Of a stretch of 64,000 nucleotides of DNA, positions 18,216 through 26,181 are shown piece after piece. The stretch comes from Planctomycetaceae bacterium (GTDB taxonomy: Bacteria; Planctomycetota; UBA1135; GCA-002686595): the NCBI GenBank assembly GCA_016125265.1, contig WGMC01000001.1, positions 166,117-230,116 on the forward strand, in the 5' to 3' direction. Both the position numbers and the translations under genes were made by a program. Each line of letters begins with the position of its first letter. Positions within the stretch are counted from its first letter, which is position 1. A model generated the notes under the pieces. The model was given only the letters and a program-made list of their open reading frames with translations, searched no databases and was not told where the DNA came from.

Positions 18216-18232
18216 GGCGGCCTTCGGCCGCC
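18216..18232. repeat. Seven-base-pair GC hairpin in the intergenic region
   Basis: GGCGGCC and GGCCGCC pair around TTC in the 263-base gap between two leftward genes. It may contribute to termination of the gene ending at 18424. No T-tract follows on the minus strand, so this is weak. Confidence 0.35.
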
Positions 18233-18423
18233 TTTCGCCGCCTGGCGGCACTTTGGGGCCGCGGCCGTCCTCGACGACCTGTTCAAGGTCGACTGTGGAT
18301 GCCACGGCGCCAAAGCACCACCAGACAGCGACTTGGGCTCGTCGGATCGGAAACCTGATGAACGACCCGGGCTAGCGGCGAACCCGTCGCCTGTTTCGCG
18401 GGCGGGTCACGAGGGACGCGGGT

Positions 18424-21400
18424 TCAGCGCGCGGCGCGCCGTCCGAGCTCCTGCAAGAGCAATCGCTCCGCGTACCCCCGCAGCCACAGGGTTTCCCGCG
18501 CCGCGGCCACCTTCGCCTCCACAGGCTCCGGCCCCGCGCGCAGGTAGGAGCGCACCCGCTCGGCGACGGCGCCCGTGCCCAAGAGCGCGCGCGGTGTCAG
18601 CCGCCACTGGGCGGCGTAGAGCGCCAGGGCCTCGGCCCGTTCGGCGAGGGAAGCCGGCGCGCCTTCGACGGCCACGAGGTGCGCCAGCGCAAATCGCTGC
18701 CGCTGGGGCGCGTCCTCCACCTCGCGCAAGAGCCGCAACAGCGCGCGCCGCGCGGCGGATGCATCGCCCGCGCCCCTGCGCAACTCGAAGGCGCGCTCCA
18801 AGAGCGGTGTCGCCTGCCCCGCGTTGTAGAAGACATCGGTCGTGGCGAGGCGCGCGATGTCCGCGTCGAGCTCCGCGAGCGCGAGTTGGTCGATCTCGGA
18901 GTTCCCAGCCACCAGCTCGGCCCGCGCCAAACCGACCCGCAGCGTCGAATCGCGCGCGCCGGCCTCCACCAGCGCGAGGGCCTCGTCCCAGCGGCCCTCG
19001 CGACCGAGAAGCTCGATCTCGAGCGCCGCCACCGACGGGAAACGCGAGGCACTCGCCTCGCGGTGGCGCAGCGACCATGCAAGCGCCTCCCCGTACAACC
19101 CCATCGACGCGTAGGCCGTCAGCAACGGGTGCAAGAGCCGTCGGGAGCGCATCGGGTCGCTGACCGCCGTCGCGAGTACCTCGCCGCCGATCTCGTCGAG
19201 CAGATCCGTCCACGGCACGAGTGTGGTCGTGCCGTCCGCGGCGCGCGCGAGGAACGCGCGTCGTTTGGCGCCCGGCGGATCGCCGTCCCGCGGCGCGATC
19301 GGCGCGGACGGCACCGTGTCCAGTGCGCGCGAGCCCAGCTCCATCGCCTGGCGCAGGATGCCCAGGGCGCCGGTCACGTCGCCCGCCGCGAATCCGAGCG
19401 CCGCTTCGAGGTGCAGCACGTCGCCGACTCGCAGCCCGCGCGGATCCAGCTCGCGCGCGCGGACCACGGCGTCCTGTGCGATCGACAGTTGGCCCTGGGC
19501 GATGGCCTCCTGCGCGAGTGCGTGCCAGGATCCGGCGCGACCGGGCGAGCGCTCGGCCCGCTGCAAACGCAGCGCCAGCACCTCCGCAGGGCGACCCAAC
19601 GCGTGGGCCGCGCGCGCCTGGATCACGTAGGCACGCGAATCGCCCGGCGAGATGCGTTCGAGGCGCGCGGCCTCCCGGTGCGCCAACTGCGCGCGGCCAG
19701 CCGCAAACGCCGATTGGGCGCGGGCTGCGAAGGCACAGCACAACGTCGGATGCACCACCAGCGGCAGCGCGAGCAGAACCGCGACCAGCGCGGCGAACGG
19801 GCGCGGACCGCGCGCGGCAGGCTGCGGCGAAGCCTGCGACGCCGCCGCGAGGAGGCCGAGTGCGATCCAAAGCCAGAGCGGCGCGTACGTGTTCTGGCTC
19901 AGGCCCAGATCCAACTGGTTGGCGCCGAGAATCGTCGCTGCCCAGGCCAGGAGACTCGCCGCGATGGCCCGCGAGGGCAGCGGCATCCGGATGCCCGCGG
20001 GGGCGCTCCCGTCCTGGCCGCGAAGGCTTCGGCGCGCCAACTCGACCAGCACCAGCACCAAGCCCACGAACAACCCCAACGCGGGCCAGCCGGCGCCCTC
20101 GGCGATCGCGAGGAAGATCTGGTGGGGGTGCAGGTCCTGAGCCGTGCCGTCGTAGTAGGAGGGCTCCGCGTACCTCGCGCGCAGGAAGAACTGATTGGGC
20201 CCGAGTCCGAACCAGGGATGCCCCGAGAGGGCCGCGAGCGACGTGCGCCAGAAGTGCCAACGCTGGCCGAGCGCCGATTGGGTCCAGGCCATGGCGTCCA
20301 ATCGGGCGAACACCTTGCCGCCGAGGGGGCTCGCCAGCACCGCTACGAGCACCGCGACCGACGCGCCGAAGACCAGCGGCAGCGTGCGCGCGCGCCGCGG
20401 CACCCGCAGGAAGAGCGCCGCCAGCAGCACCACCGCGCCGAGTGCAAAACCCATCGCGCTGGCCCGCGAGTCCGTGCGCAGGAGCGCCGCGAGTGACAAC
20501 AGCCCCACGGCGGCCGCGGCGATTCTTCCGGGCCCGCGGAGCGCAAAGGCAGCGCCGGCGCCGAGCACCGCACTCGATGCGAAGAGTGGCCCCACGCCGT
20601 TGGGGTGCATGCCGAGGGCGCGCAGGCGTGTGACCAGCACGCGCGGCCAGCCCTCCACCTGCGCCACCGTCGCGAGGTCGAAACCCGCGGAGCCCAGCGC
20701 GAGTGTTCCGCCCGCGAGGAGCACCGCGACCATGCGCCGCACGCCCGCGGCGTCGAGTCCGCGGCCAAGGGCCAGCAGGAGGGTCCAACCGAGCACAACA
20801 CGCAGGCCCACGCGGTACCCGAGGTTCGTGTCCTCGCCGTTCGCGATGCCGAGCCACGTCCACAGCACGAAACCGAGGGAAAGCAGCGTGAGCGGCAGCA
20901 CGCCGCGCGCAAACGGGCGCGCCATCGGGCCCACGGGCGGCGCAGCGAGCAGGTGCACGAACACGCCGGCGCCGAGCAGTGCGAAGATGCCCTCTCCGTC
21001 GCGCGAGAACAGGTTCGCGCTGCCGGTCGTCACGACGAGCAACACCGCGGCGAGGCGCTCGTCCGCGCGCCAGCGGCGCGGCCCGGCCGCCGCGAAGAGC
21101 CCCGTCAGAATGCCGGCGCCGAGCAAGTACCACGCGCCTTGGGGACCGTCGGCGAACCAGGCGTTGGCGCCGAACGGCGGCAGATCCGCGGCCCCGTGCA
21201 CTCCCGCAGCAACTCCGAGCACACCGCCGAACAGGCTGACCGCGCCGCCGCGCTCCGTCACTGCGCCGCCGCGCTCCGTCACTGCGCCGCCGCGCTCCGT
21301 CACCGCGCCGCCGCGGCGCACCCGTGCGGCGACCACGACCGCCACCAGACCGAAGATCGCGACGAGCGGCAGCGGATCCGACCAACTCCCCGCGAAGGGG

Positions 21401-21534
21401 AACCGCCGGGAGGCGACCAGAGAATCGAGCAAGCTGTAGGCGAAGGCGAGGACCCACGCCGAACCGACGAGCGCCGCGCCACGGGCGATTCCACCGGATT
21501 GGGTCGCGCTACTGGCGCCGGTATCGCTCTGCAT
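18424..21534 (-). CDS. O-antigen ligase/polymerase-like membrane protein with C-terminal TPR region
   Basis: 1036 residues. The N-terminal ~520 residues hold about 12 hydrophobic helices. The large periplasmic loop has the Wzy_C-type signature HPWFGLGPNQFFLR followed by HPHQIFLAIAEGAGWPALGLF, as in WaaL/Wzy/PglL ligases. Residues about 560-1036 are a helical, TPR-like region. A 7-residue repeat (GGAVTER, three times) sits between the first helices, encoded by a 21-base tandem repeat. ATG 21534 is preferred to GTG 21540. It is last in a leftward operon with a sulfatase-fold enzyme, a small membrane protein and a glycosyltransferase. It likely polymerises or ligates glycans at the outer face of the inner membrane. 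Confidence 0.82.
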   Translation of the reverse strand: MQSDTGASSATQSGGIARGAALVGSAWVLAFAYSLLDSLVASRRFPFAGSWSDPLPLVAIFGLVAVVVAARVRRGGAVTERGGAVTERGGAVTERGGAVSLFGGVLGVAAGVHGAADLPPFGANAWFADGPQGAWYLLGAGILTGLFAAAGPRRWRADERLAAVLLVVTTGSANLFSRDGEGIFALLGAGVFVHLLAAPPVGPMARPFARGVLPLTLLSLGFVLWTWLGIANGEDTNLGYRVGLRVVLGWTLLLALGRGLDAAGVRRMVAVLLAGGTLALGSAGFDLATVAQVEGWPRVLVTRLRALGMHPNGVGPLFASSAVLGAGAAFALRGPGRIAAAAVGLLSLAALLRTDSRASAMGFALGAVVLLAALFLRVPRRARTLPLVFGASVAVLVAVLASPLGGKVFARLDAMAWTQSALGQRWHFWRTSLAALSGHPWFGLGPNQFFLRARYAEPSYYDGTAQDLHPHQIFLAIAEGAGWPALGLFVGLVLVLVELARRSLRGQDGSAPAGIRMPLPSRAIAASLLAWAATILGANQLDLGLSQNTYAPLWLWIALGLLAAASQASPQPAARGPRPFAALVAVLLALPLVVHPTLCCAFAARAQSAFAAGRAQLAHREAARLERISPGDSRAYVIQARAAHALGRPAEVLALRLQRAERSPGRAGSWHALAQEAIAQGQLSIAQDAVVRARELDPRGLRVGDVLHLEAALGFAAGDVTGALGILRQAMELGSRALDTVPSAPIAPRDGDPPGAKRRAFLARAADGTTTLVPWTDLLDEIGGEVLATAVSDPMRSRRLLHPLLTAYASMGLYGEALAWSLRHREASASRFPSVAALEIELLGREGRWDEALALVEAGARDSTLRVGLARAELVAGNSEIDQLALAELDADIARLATTDVFYNAGQATPLLERAFELRRGAGDASAARRALLRLLREVEDAPQRQRFALAHLVAVEGAPASLAERAEALALYAAQWRLTPRALLGTGAVAERVRSYLRAGPEPVEAKVAAARETLWLRGYAERLLLQELGRRAAR
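21239..21301. repeat. In-frame 21-base tandem repeat, three copies plus a partial one
   Basis: Units 21239-21259, 21260-21280 and 21281-21301 differ at a single position; a partial copy continues to about 21315. They encode the GGAVTER repeat of the O-antigen ligase-like protein. Because 21 is a multiple of three, copy-number change would alter loop length without a frameshift. Confidence 0.9.
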
Positions 21535-21582
21535 ACACACACTCCGTTGGGGCCGGATTCCGCGCCGGCCCGCGTGGTTGCT

Positions 21583-23220
21583 TCAGCATGCCGCACCGTC
21601 CGCGCGGCGGCGCCAAGCGAGTCCGAAGCTGCACCAGAGCGCAAGCGGCGCCACATGCAACAACAGTCGGTCGGGGATCGCGGTGGTGTAGAGCCGCGGA
21701 AGCTCCCACGGAGTCACCACCAGGATCACTCCGTAGGCGGCAATGGTCGAGAGCACCAGGACCAGCGGTGCAGAGAGCGGGTGCGCGAGGAGCTGGCGCG
21801 GGCGCCAGAGCCGCCACACGAATACCAGCCCGAAGAGCACCCACATCAGGTTCCAGCGCAGCGGATTGAGGCAACTTTGCACAAAACCGAAGACGACGAC
21901 GGGCACGCGCCCGAGCGCGTCGGCCACACTGCGGGGGCTTCGGTCGTACGGCCCCAAGACCTCGTCGGCGCCAGCGCCGAACACACGCGCGATCGCGCGC
22001 GGGTAGTCCTCGTCGATGGAGGGGATGTCGCGGCGCAGCACCATCCACGGCACAAGCAGCAGCGCGAACAGAACGGCCGCGGGCCAGAGGCGCAGCATCC
22101 CGCGCAGACCGCCAGACACGAGGCCGAGGAGGCCGTACACGGCGAGCGCCAAGAGGCCCAACGCGAGCCCCTCGTTCTTCATCAATCCCGCGCCCGCGAG
22201 CAGCACGCCGGCGAGCACCAAATCGCCCGCGCCCCCTTCGCCGTCACCGAACGCGCCGCGCGCGCGGTGGGAAGCTCGCCCCAGGCACCACGCCGCGGCG
22301 AGCAGCAATGCCGCGAGCGGAAGGTCCGCCGCGCCGTCCAGCGTCCAGCCATCCGGTTGGCGGTAGGGCCCAAGGCGCGGGAGGTGCACCATCGCGTTCT
22401 CCGCGCCGACGAGCAGCGCGATCACGCTCGCCGCGGCGGCCTCGGGTTCCGCGCGCAGCGACCCCACGAACTCCGCCTCCGTGTGGCTCCAACTGACCGG
22501 ATGGCGCGGCAGTTGGCTGTAGTAGAGCAGCGGCAATCCCGCGAGCGACAGGGCCCCGAGCAGCGCGGGCCGCCGACCGAAGCCTCGCAGCGCGACGAAC
22601 AAGAGCCCCACCGCGGCGACCGCGAAGACACCCATCAGGGGCCGCGTGGCGTCCTCGCTGAAACCGACGCCCGCTCCGGCGACCAACGTGTGCAGGACGG
22701 GCAGTGCCGGCGGGTAGTTGGGGTGCGTGATGATGCGGCCCACGGGCCCGTCGACATCGGTCCACGATTCCGTGCCAAATCCCTCGTGGGCCACCAACTT
22801 GCCCTTGTAGGCGAAGTGGAATACAGGGTCAAACACGTGCATGGGCATGCTCGACGCGTAGAAGAGCGCAAAGACACAAAAGCCCGACGCCGCCACCGCG
22901 AGCGCGCGGTCCGCCGTGTTCCACCGTTCGCGGGCCGCGCCTTCGACCTCGGACGCGCGTCGCTGGCGGAAGCGCACGACCAGCGCCACCAATCCCGCCG
23001 CCACACCGAGTCCGAGGCCCACGCGGACCGCACCGTCCGACGGCGGGCCCGCCGCGGCGATCAGCGCGGTGCCGATGGCGGCGGAAAGCGCCACCCCGAG
23101 CAAGAACGCGAGCGCCGCGGTTTCGATCCAGCCGCGCGCGCGGCGGCTCGCGGCGACGAGCACGGCGAAACCCGCACCCAGGCAGCCGAGCAGCACGAAG
23201 AGTGTCGCGAGGGTGACCAT
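21583..23220 (-). CDS. GT-C-type membrane glycosyltransferase (PMT/ArnT-like)
   Basis: A 545-residue protein with 11-13 hydrophobic helices. Between helices it has FYASSMPMHVFDPVFHFAYK and a loop with HPNYPPALPVLHTL, the kind of acidic first loop and H-x-x-YPP sequence found in GT39/ArnT-like enzymes that use polyprenyl-phosphate sugars. ATG 23220 places the first helix at the N-terminus. It lies 10 bases after the small membrane gene and 48 bases before the ligase-like gene, consistent with one operon. Donor and acceptor cannot be told from sequence. Confidence 0.78.
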   Translation of the reverse strand: MVTLATLFVLLGCLGAGFAVLVAASRRARGWIETAALAFLLGVALSAAIGTALIAAAGPPSDGAVRVGLGLGVAAGLVALVVRFRQRRASEVEGAARERWNTADRALAVAASGFCVFALFYASSMPMHVFDPVFHFAYKGKLVAHEGFGTESWTDVDGPVGRIITHPNYPPALPVLHTLVAGAGVGFSEDATRPLMGVFAVAAVGLLFVALRGFGRRPALLGALSLAGLPLLYYSQLPRHPVSWSHTEAEFVGSLRAEPEAAAASVIALLVGAENAMVHLPRLGPYRQPDGWTLDGAADLPLAALLLAAAWCLGRASHRARGAFGDGEGGAGDLVLAGVLLAGAGLMKNEGLALGLLALAVYGLLGLVSGGLRGMLRLWPAAVLFALLLVPWMVLRRDIPSIDEDYPRAIARVFGAGADEVLGPYDRSPRSVADALGRVPVVVFGFVQSCLNPLRWNLMWVLFGLVFVWRLWRPRQLLAHPLSAPLVLVLSTIAAYGVILVVTPWELPRLYTTAIPDRLLLHVAPLALWCSFGLAWRRRADGAAC

Positions 23221-23230
23221 GGACTTCCGT

Positions 23231-23908
23231 TCAGGGCCCCGTGGGCCCGTCCCCCTGGCCGCTGTCGAACTCCAGGCCGCCCACCGGCTCGGCCTGATCG
23301 TCCACTCGCTCCGCACCGGCCCGCGCGGGCGCGAGCGGCACGGGTTCGAAGCCCGCGGGCCCTCGGCGCAGCAACTCCACGTCGTCCGAGCGGAAGCGGT
23401 GCGCGATCGGCAGACGGAGGATCCAATCGATGCCGCGCTCCGCGATCGCTGCTTCCTCGGCCAAGCGCTGGCCGAGGTCCGCCGGCCGCGTGTGGTGGTC
23501 GAGCCAGCGCGGGTAGTCCACCAAAGTGCCGCTGGCCCAGGCCGACTGGCGCGTGAAGAAGCGCAGCGGGTAGCCGTAGTGGTTGAGGTAGAGCTGCCAG
23601 CGCGCCTGGCCCGATAGCGTCTGCACACGCGACGGTTCGATCAGGATGCGGCTCTCGGGCGGAACGGTGCGCTTCAGGCGGTCGAGGAACGACACGAACG
23701 CCGGCTTGAACCAGGTCACGCCCAAAAGGGTCGCGCGCTGCTCTTCGACGTCCTTGCCCGCCCGCACGCGTGCCCATCCGACGGTGTAGTGCACCCCGAA
23801 CGCCGCCGGCAGCACGCAGAGGGCGAGGCTCGCCGCCGCCACCCAACGCACGAGCGCCGGGGGTGCGCCGTCGCGCTCGGGCGCGGAGTCGGGGACTTCG
23901 GCGCTCAA
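23231..23908 (-). CDS. Single-pass membrane protein of a polysaccharide operon
   Basis: Unrecognised 225-residue protein. One transmembrane helix (around ALCVLPAAFGVHYTVG, about residues 25-45) is followed by an exported mixed domain with YLNHYGYPLRFFTRQ and DYPRWLDHHTRPADLG. This resembles the soluble tails found at the C-terminus of some GT39-type transferases, so it may be a split or accessory part of the adjacent glycosyltransferase. No ATG fits. The likely start is TTG at 23908, overlapping the sulfatase stop as TTGA; a GTG further in is the alternative. It lies ten bases upstream of the glycosyltransferase. Confidence 0.6.
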   Translation of the reverse strand: MSAEVPDSAPERDGAPPALVRWVAAASLALCVLPAAFGVHYTVGWARVRAGKDVEEQRATLLGVTWFKPAFVSFLDRLKRTVPPESRILIEPSRVQTLSGQARWQLYLNHYGYPLRFFTRQSAWASGTLVDYPRWLDHHTRPADLGQRLAEEAAIAERGIDWILRLPIAHRFRSDDVELLRRGPAGFEPVPLAPARAGAERVDDQAEPVGGLEFDSGQGDGPTGP

Positions 23909-25410
23909 TCGCCGCGCTCCACCGGTTCGCCTTCGCCGAGGTAGCCGGCCTTTTCCAGGTCGCGCGAGAGGCCGCTCGGCAGCTCGCCGCCGTCCGCGCG
24001 ATCCATGCGGGCCGCGTCGCGGTCCATGCGCTGCCAGAGGGCCTCCGCGCGGGCGAGTCGCCCATCCGCGGGCGGCAGGTTCCGCGCGGGCGTCCAGCGC
24101 ATTTCGAGCGGGTCCGCCGCCAAGTCGAAGAGCACGGGCGGTTTGTCGGGACCGAACTTCAGCAGTTTGTGGTCGCCGCCATGCACGCCGCGGAACTCGG
24201 CTGGAATCGGGCGCACGGTCAGCTCGATGGGCACAGCGCGCACGTCGGATGTGGCGCGCCCCTGCAGCACATCCACGAGCGAGCGGCCGTAACCCGTCGC
24301 GAACGGCAGGTTGCACCACTCCGCGATGGTGGGCGCCACGTCGAGCAGCGACACGAGTCCGCCGTGGCGACTGCCCTCTTGCACCTCACCCGGCAGGCGG
24401 AAGAGCAGCGGCACGCGCAGCACTTCCTCGTACAGCGTGGCCTTGTGACCCAGCGCGCCGTGCTCCAAGAACTCCTCGCCGTGGTCCGAAGTGAACACGA
24501 CGAGTGTGTCCTTCAGCCGGTCCTTCGCCGCCAGCGCCCCGAGCATGCGCTCGAAGTTGTGGTCGGTGTAGCGGATCTCCGCGTCGTAGAGCGAGAGGAG
24601 GCGCGCCAGGTCCTCCTGGGAGAGGCGGTTGCCGCCGAGCGCCAACGTCTTGAAGTCCTGGCCGTCGATCGGGCCCTGGTAACCCGGGAAGAAGACGTCG
24701 AACTCGGGGGGCGCGTTGTAGTCGTAGTGCACGTCCCACATGTGCACGAACGCGAAGAACGACTCCTGCTCCAGGCTCGTCGCAAAACCCTCGAACGATT
24801 TGAGGATCGCTGGCCCCGTCACGCCGAGGTGCGAACCGTCGTGCACGGTCTTGACGTCGTTCCACTGGCCCGGCGAGTGCAGCCCGAACAGTTGGTCCGG
24901 CGTCGCGACCGCCGATGTGGAGCAGTCCACGTACGCGTCGAATCCGCGCTCGAAACCGAACCAGGGGTGCAGGTTCGGGCCCGACCAGATACCGAAGGTG
25001 CGCCAGCCGGCGCGCTGGAACGCCTCCTGCAGCAGCGTGCGGTCCGCGGGCAGGCGGTCGGGCAGGTCGCGCACCCCGTGCACCTCGTTCGGCAGGCCCG
25101 TGAGCAGGGCCAGGTGCGCCGGCAGGGTCCAACTGGTCGTCGAGACCGCGTGTTCGAAGAGCGCGCCCTCCCGCGCCATCAGGCGGTCGACGGCCGGCGT
25201 GGTGGGTTCGCCCGGGCGGGTTGCGCTCTGGTAGCCGTAGGCTCCCACGTGGTCCGCGCGCAGGCTGTCGACGCTGACGAGCAACACCCCCCGGGGCCGC
25301 GCTGGCTCCGAACAGGCGGCGGCGGCAAGGGCCGCGGCCAGCAGCGCGACGTTACGCGTGCGGGCGGGCCGTTCAATCGCCACGCGGGCGCTGCGTCGAT
25401 GGGGGCTCAT
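23905..25410 (-). CDS. Sulfatase-fold (alkaline phosphatase superfamily) lipoprotein or exported hydrolase
   Basis: 501 residues. The N-terminus has a basic region and hydrophobic segment ending LAAAACSEP, a plausible lipobox with Cys near residue 33. The core begins VLLVSVDSLRADHVGAYGY (metal-binding Asp) and includes TSDHGEEFLEHGALGHKATL (Asp-His metal pair and downstream Lys). The nucleophile region reads TSWTLPAHLALLTG, not C/S-x-P-x-R: Thr stands where the formylglycine precursor should be, and His replaces the Arg. It could be a phosphotransferase or phosphodiesterase rather than a sulfatase. It heads the four-gene glycan operon running down to 18424. ATG 25410 was chosen by the lipobox. 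Confidence 0.85.
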   Translation of the reverse strand: MSPHRRSARVAIERPARTRNVALLAAALAAAACSEPARPRGVLLVSVDSLRADHVGAYGYQSATRPGEPTTPAVDRLMAREGALFEHAVSTTSWTLPAHLALLTGLPNEVHGVRDLPDRLPADRTLLQEAFQRAGWRTFGIWSGPNLHPWFGFERGFDAYVDCSTSAVATPDQLFGLHSPGQWNDVKTVHDGSHLGVTGPAILKSFEGFATSLEQESFFAFVHMWDVHYDYNAPPEFDVFFPGYQGPIDGQDFKTLALGGNRLSQEDLARLLSLYDAEIRYTDHNFERMLGALAAKDRLKDTLVVFTSDHGEEFLEHGALGHKATLYEEVLRVPLLFRLPGEVQEGSRHGGLVSLLDVAPTIAEWCNLPFATGYGRSLVDVLQGRATSDVRAVPIELTVRPIPAEFRGVHGGDHKLLKFGPDKPPVLFDLAADPLEMRWTPARNLPPADGRLARAEALWQRMDRDAARMDRADGGELPSGLSRDLEKAGYLGEGEPVERGD

Positions 25411-25527
25411 GGATTCCGCGGGCGTCAGGGTCGCAGCGGCGCCTTTGGGGGTCAAGCGCGGACGGGTGGCGAAGGTAGGATGCGGTCCGCGCCGGGACCT
25501 TGGCTCGCGCACTCCGAAGGATCCCCC

Positions 25528-26115
25528 ATGGCGCCCGACCCCGACCCGCCCTGCCCGACGACCCCGCCGCCGCACGGGCCGCGCGAGATCTTGGGAGAGG
25601 TGCAGGAGGAGCGGGGCGCGGCCGCCCTTCCGGAAGCCGGCGCCGATCCCTTCGGCCCCTTGGTGCGCGACATGCAGCGGGCGCTGCGCGCCGAGTTCGG
25701 CGCCCAGTCGATCTACGCGCTCCTGCCCGCCGTCACCCGCGACCGCGAGTTGGCGCGACTCCTGCGCGAGATGCGCGCCCAACAGAAGGAACACATCGAG
25801 CTCCTGCGCGGCGCCATCGAATCGCTCGGCGGCCGGGCGCCCCGGAGCCGCTGGCGCCGCTCGGTGGCGGCCTGGGCGCTCTTCGCGAGCACACCGGTGC
25901 TCGGCCTGCGGTTTGCCCTGCGCCTCTGCGAGGAGGCCGCCGCCACCGTCGCGCGCTGGCACGCGGAGTATGCGATGCACTTGGCCATGGCGGGACGGCT
26001 CGACGAGGCGCGCGCCTGCCAGACCATCAGCCGCCAGCGCCTGCGCCAACACTACGCCCTCAGGGCCTGGACCGAGAACATCGGGCCGAGCCGCCCCGGC
26101 GCGCCGGGAACGTAG
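25528..26115 (+). CDS. Ferritin-like-domain protein
   Basis: A 195-residue, mostly helical protein. Helix 1 has MQRALRAEFGAQSIYALLP and helix 2 has REMRAQQKEHIELLRGAIES, giving the Glu...ExxH pattern of ferritin-like di-iron bundles. Helices 3-4 include CEEAAATVARWHAEYAMHL. The N-terminal 45 residues are Pro-rich and disordered. ATG 25528 is divergent from the sulfatase-fold gene across 117 bases. The next gene encodes a molybdenum enzyme 66 bases downstream. Whether it binds metal is not certain, because the ligand set in helix 3-4 is not canonical. Confidence 0.65.
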   Translation: MAPDPDPPCPTTPPPHGPREILGEVQEERGAAALPEAGADPFGPLVRDMQRALRAEFGAQSIYALLPAVTRDRELARLLREMRAQQKEHIELLRGAIESLGGRAPRSRWRRSVAAWALFASTPVLGLRFALRLCEEAAATVARWHAEYAMHLAMAGRLDEARACQTISRQRLRQHYALRAWTENIGPSRPGAPGT

Positions 26116-26181
26116 GACCCCTTTGCACCTGAGAAGCCCGCCGTGCGGGGCGCAGCGCGCGGTAAGCTCGCGCGCCGAGCA

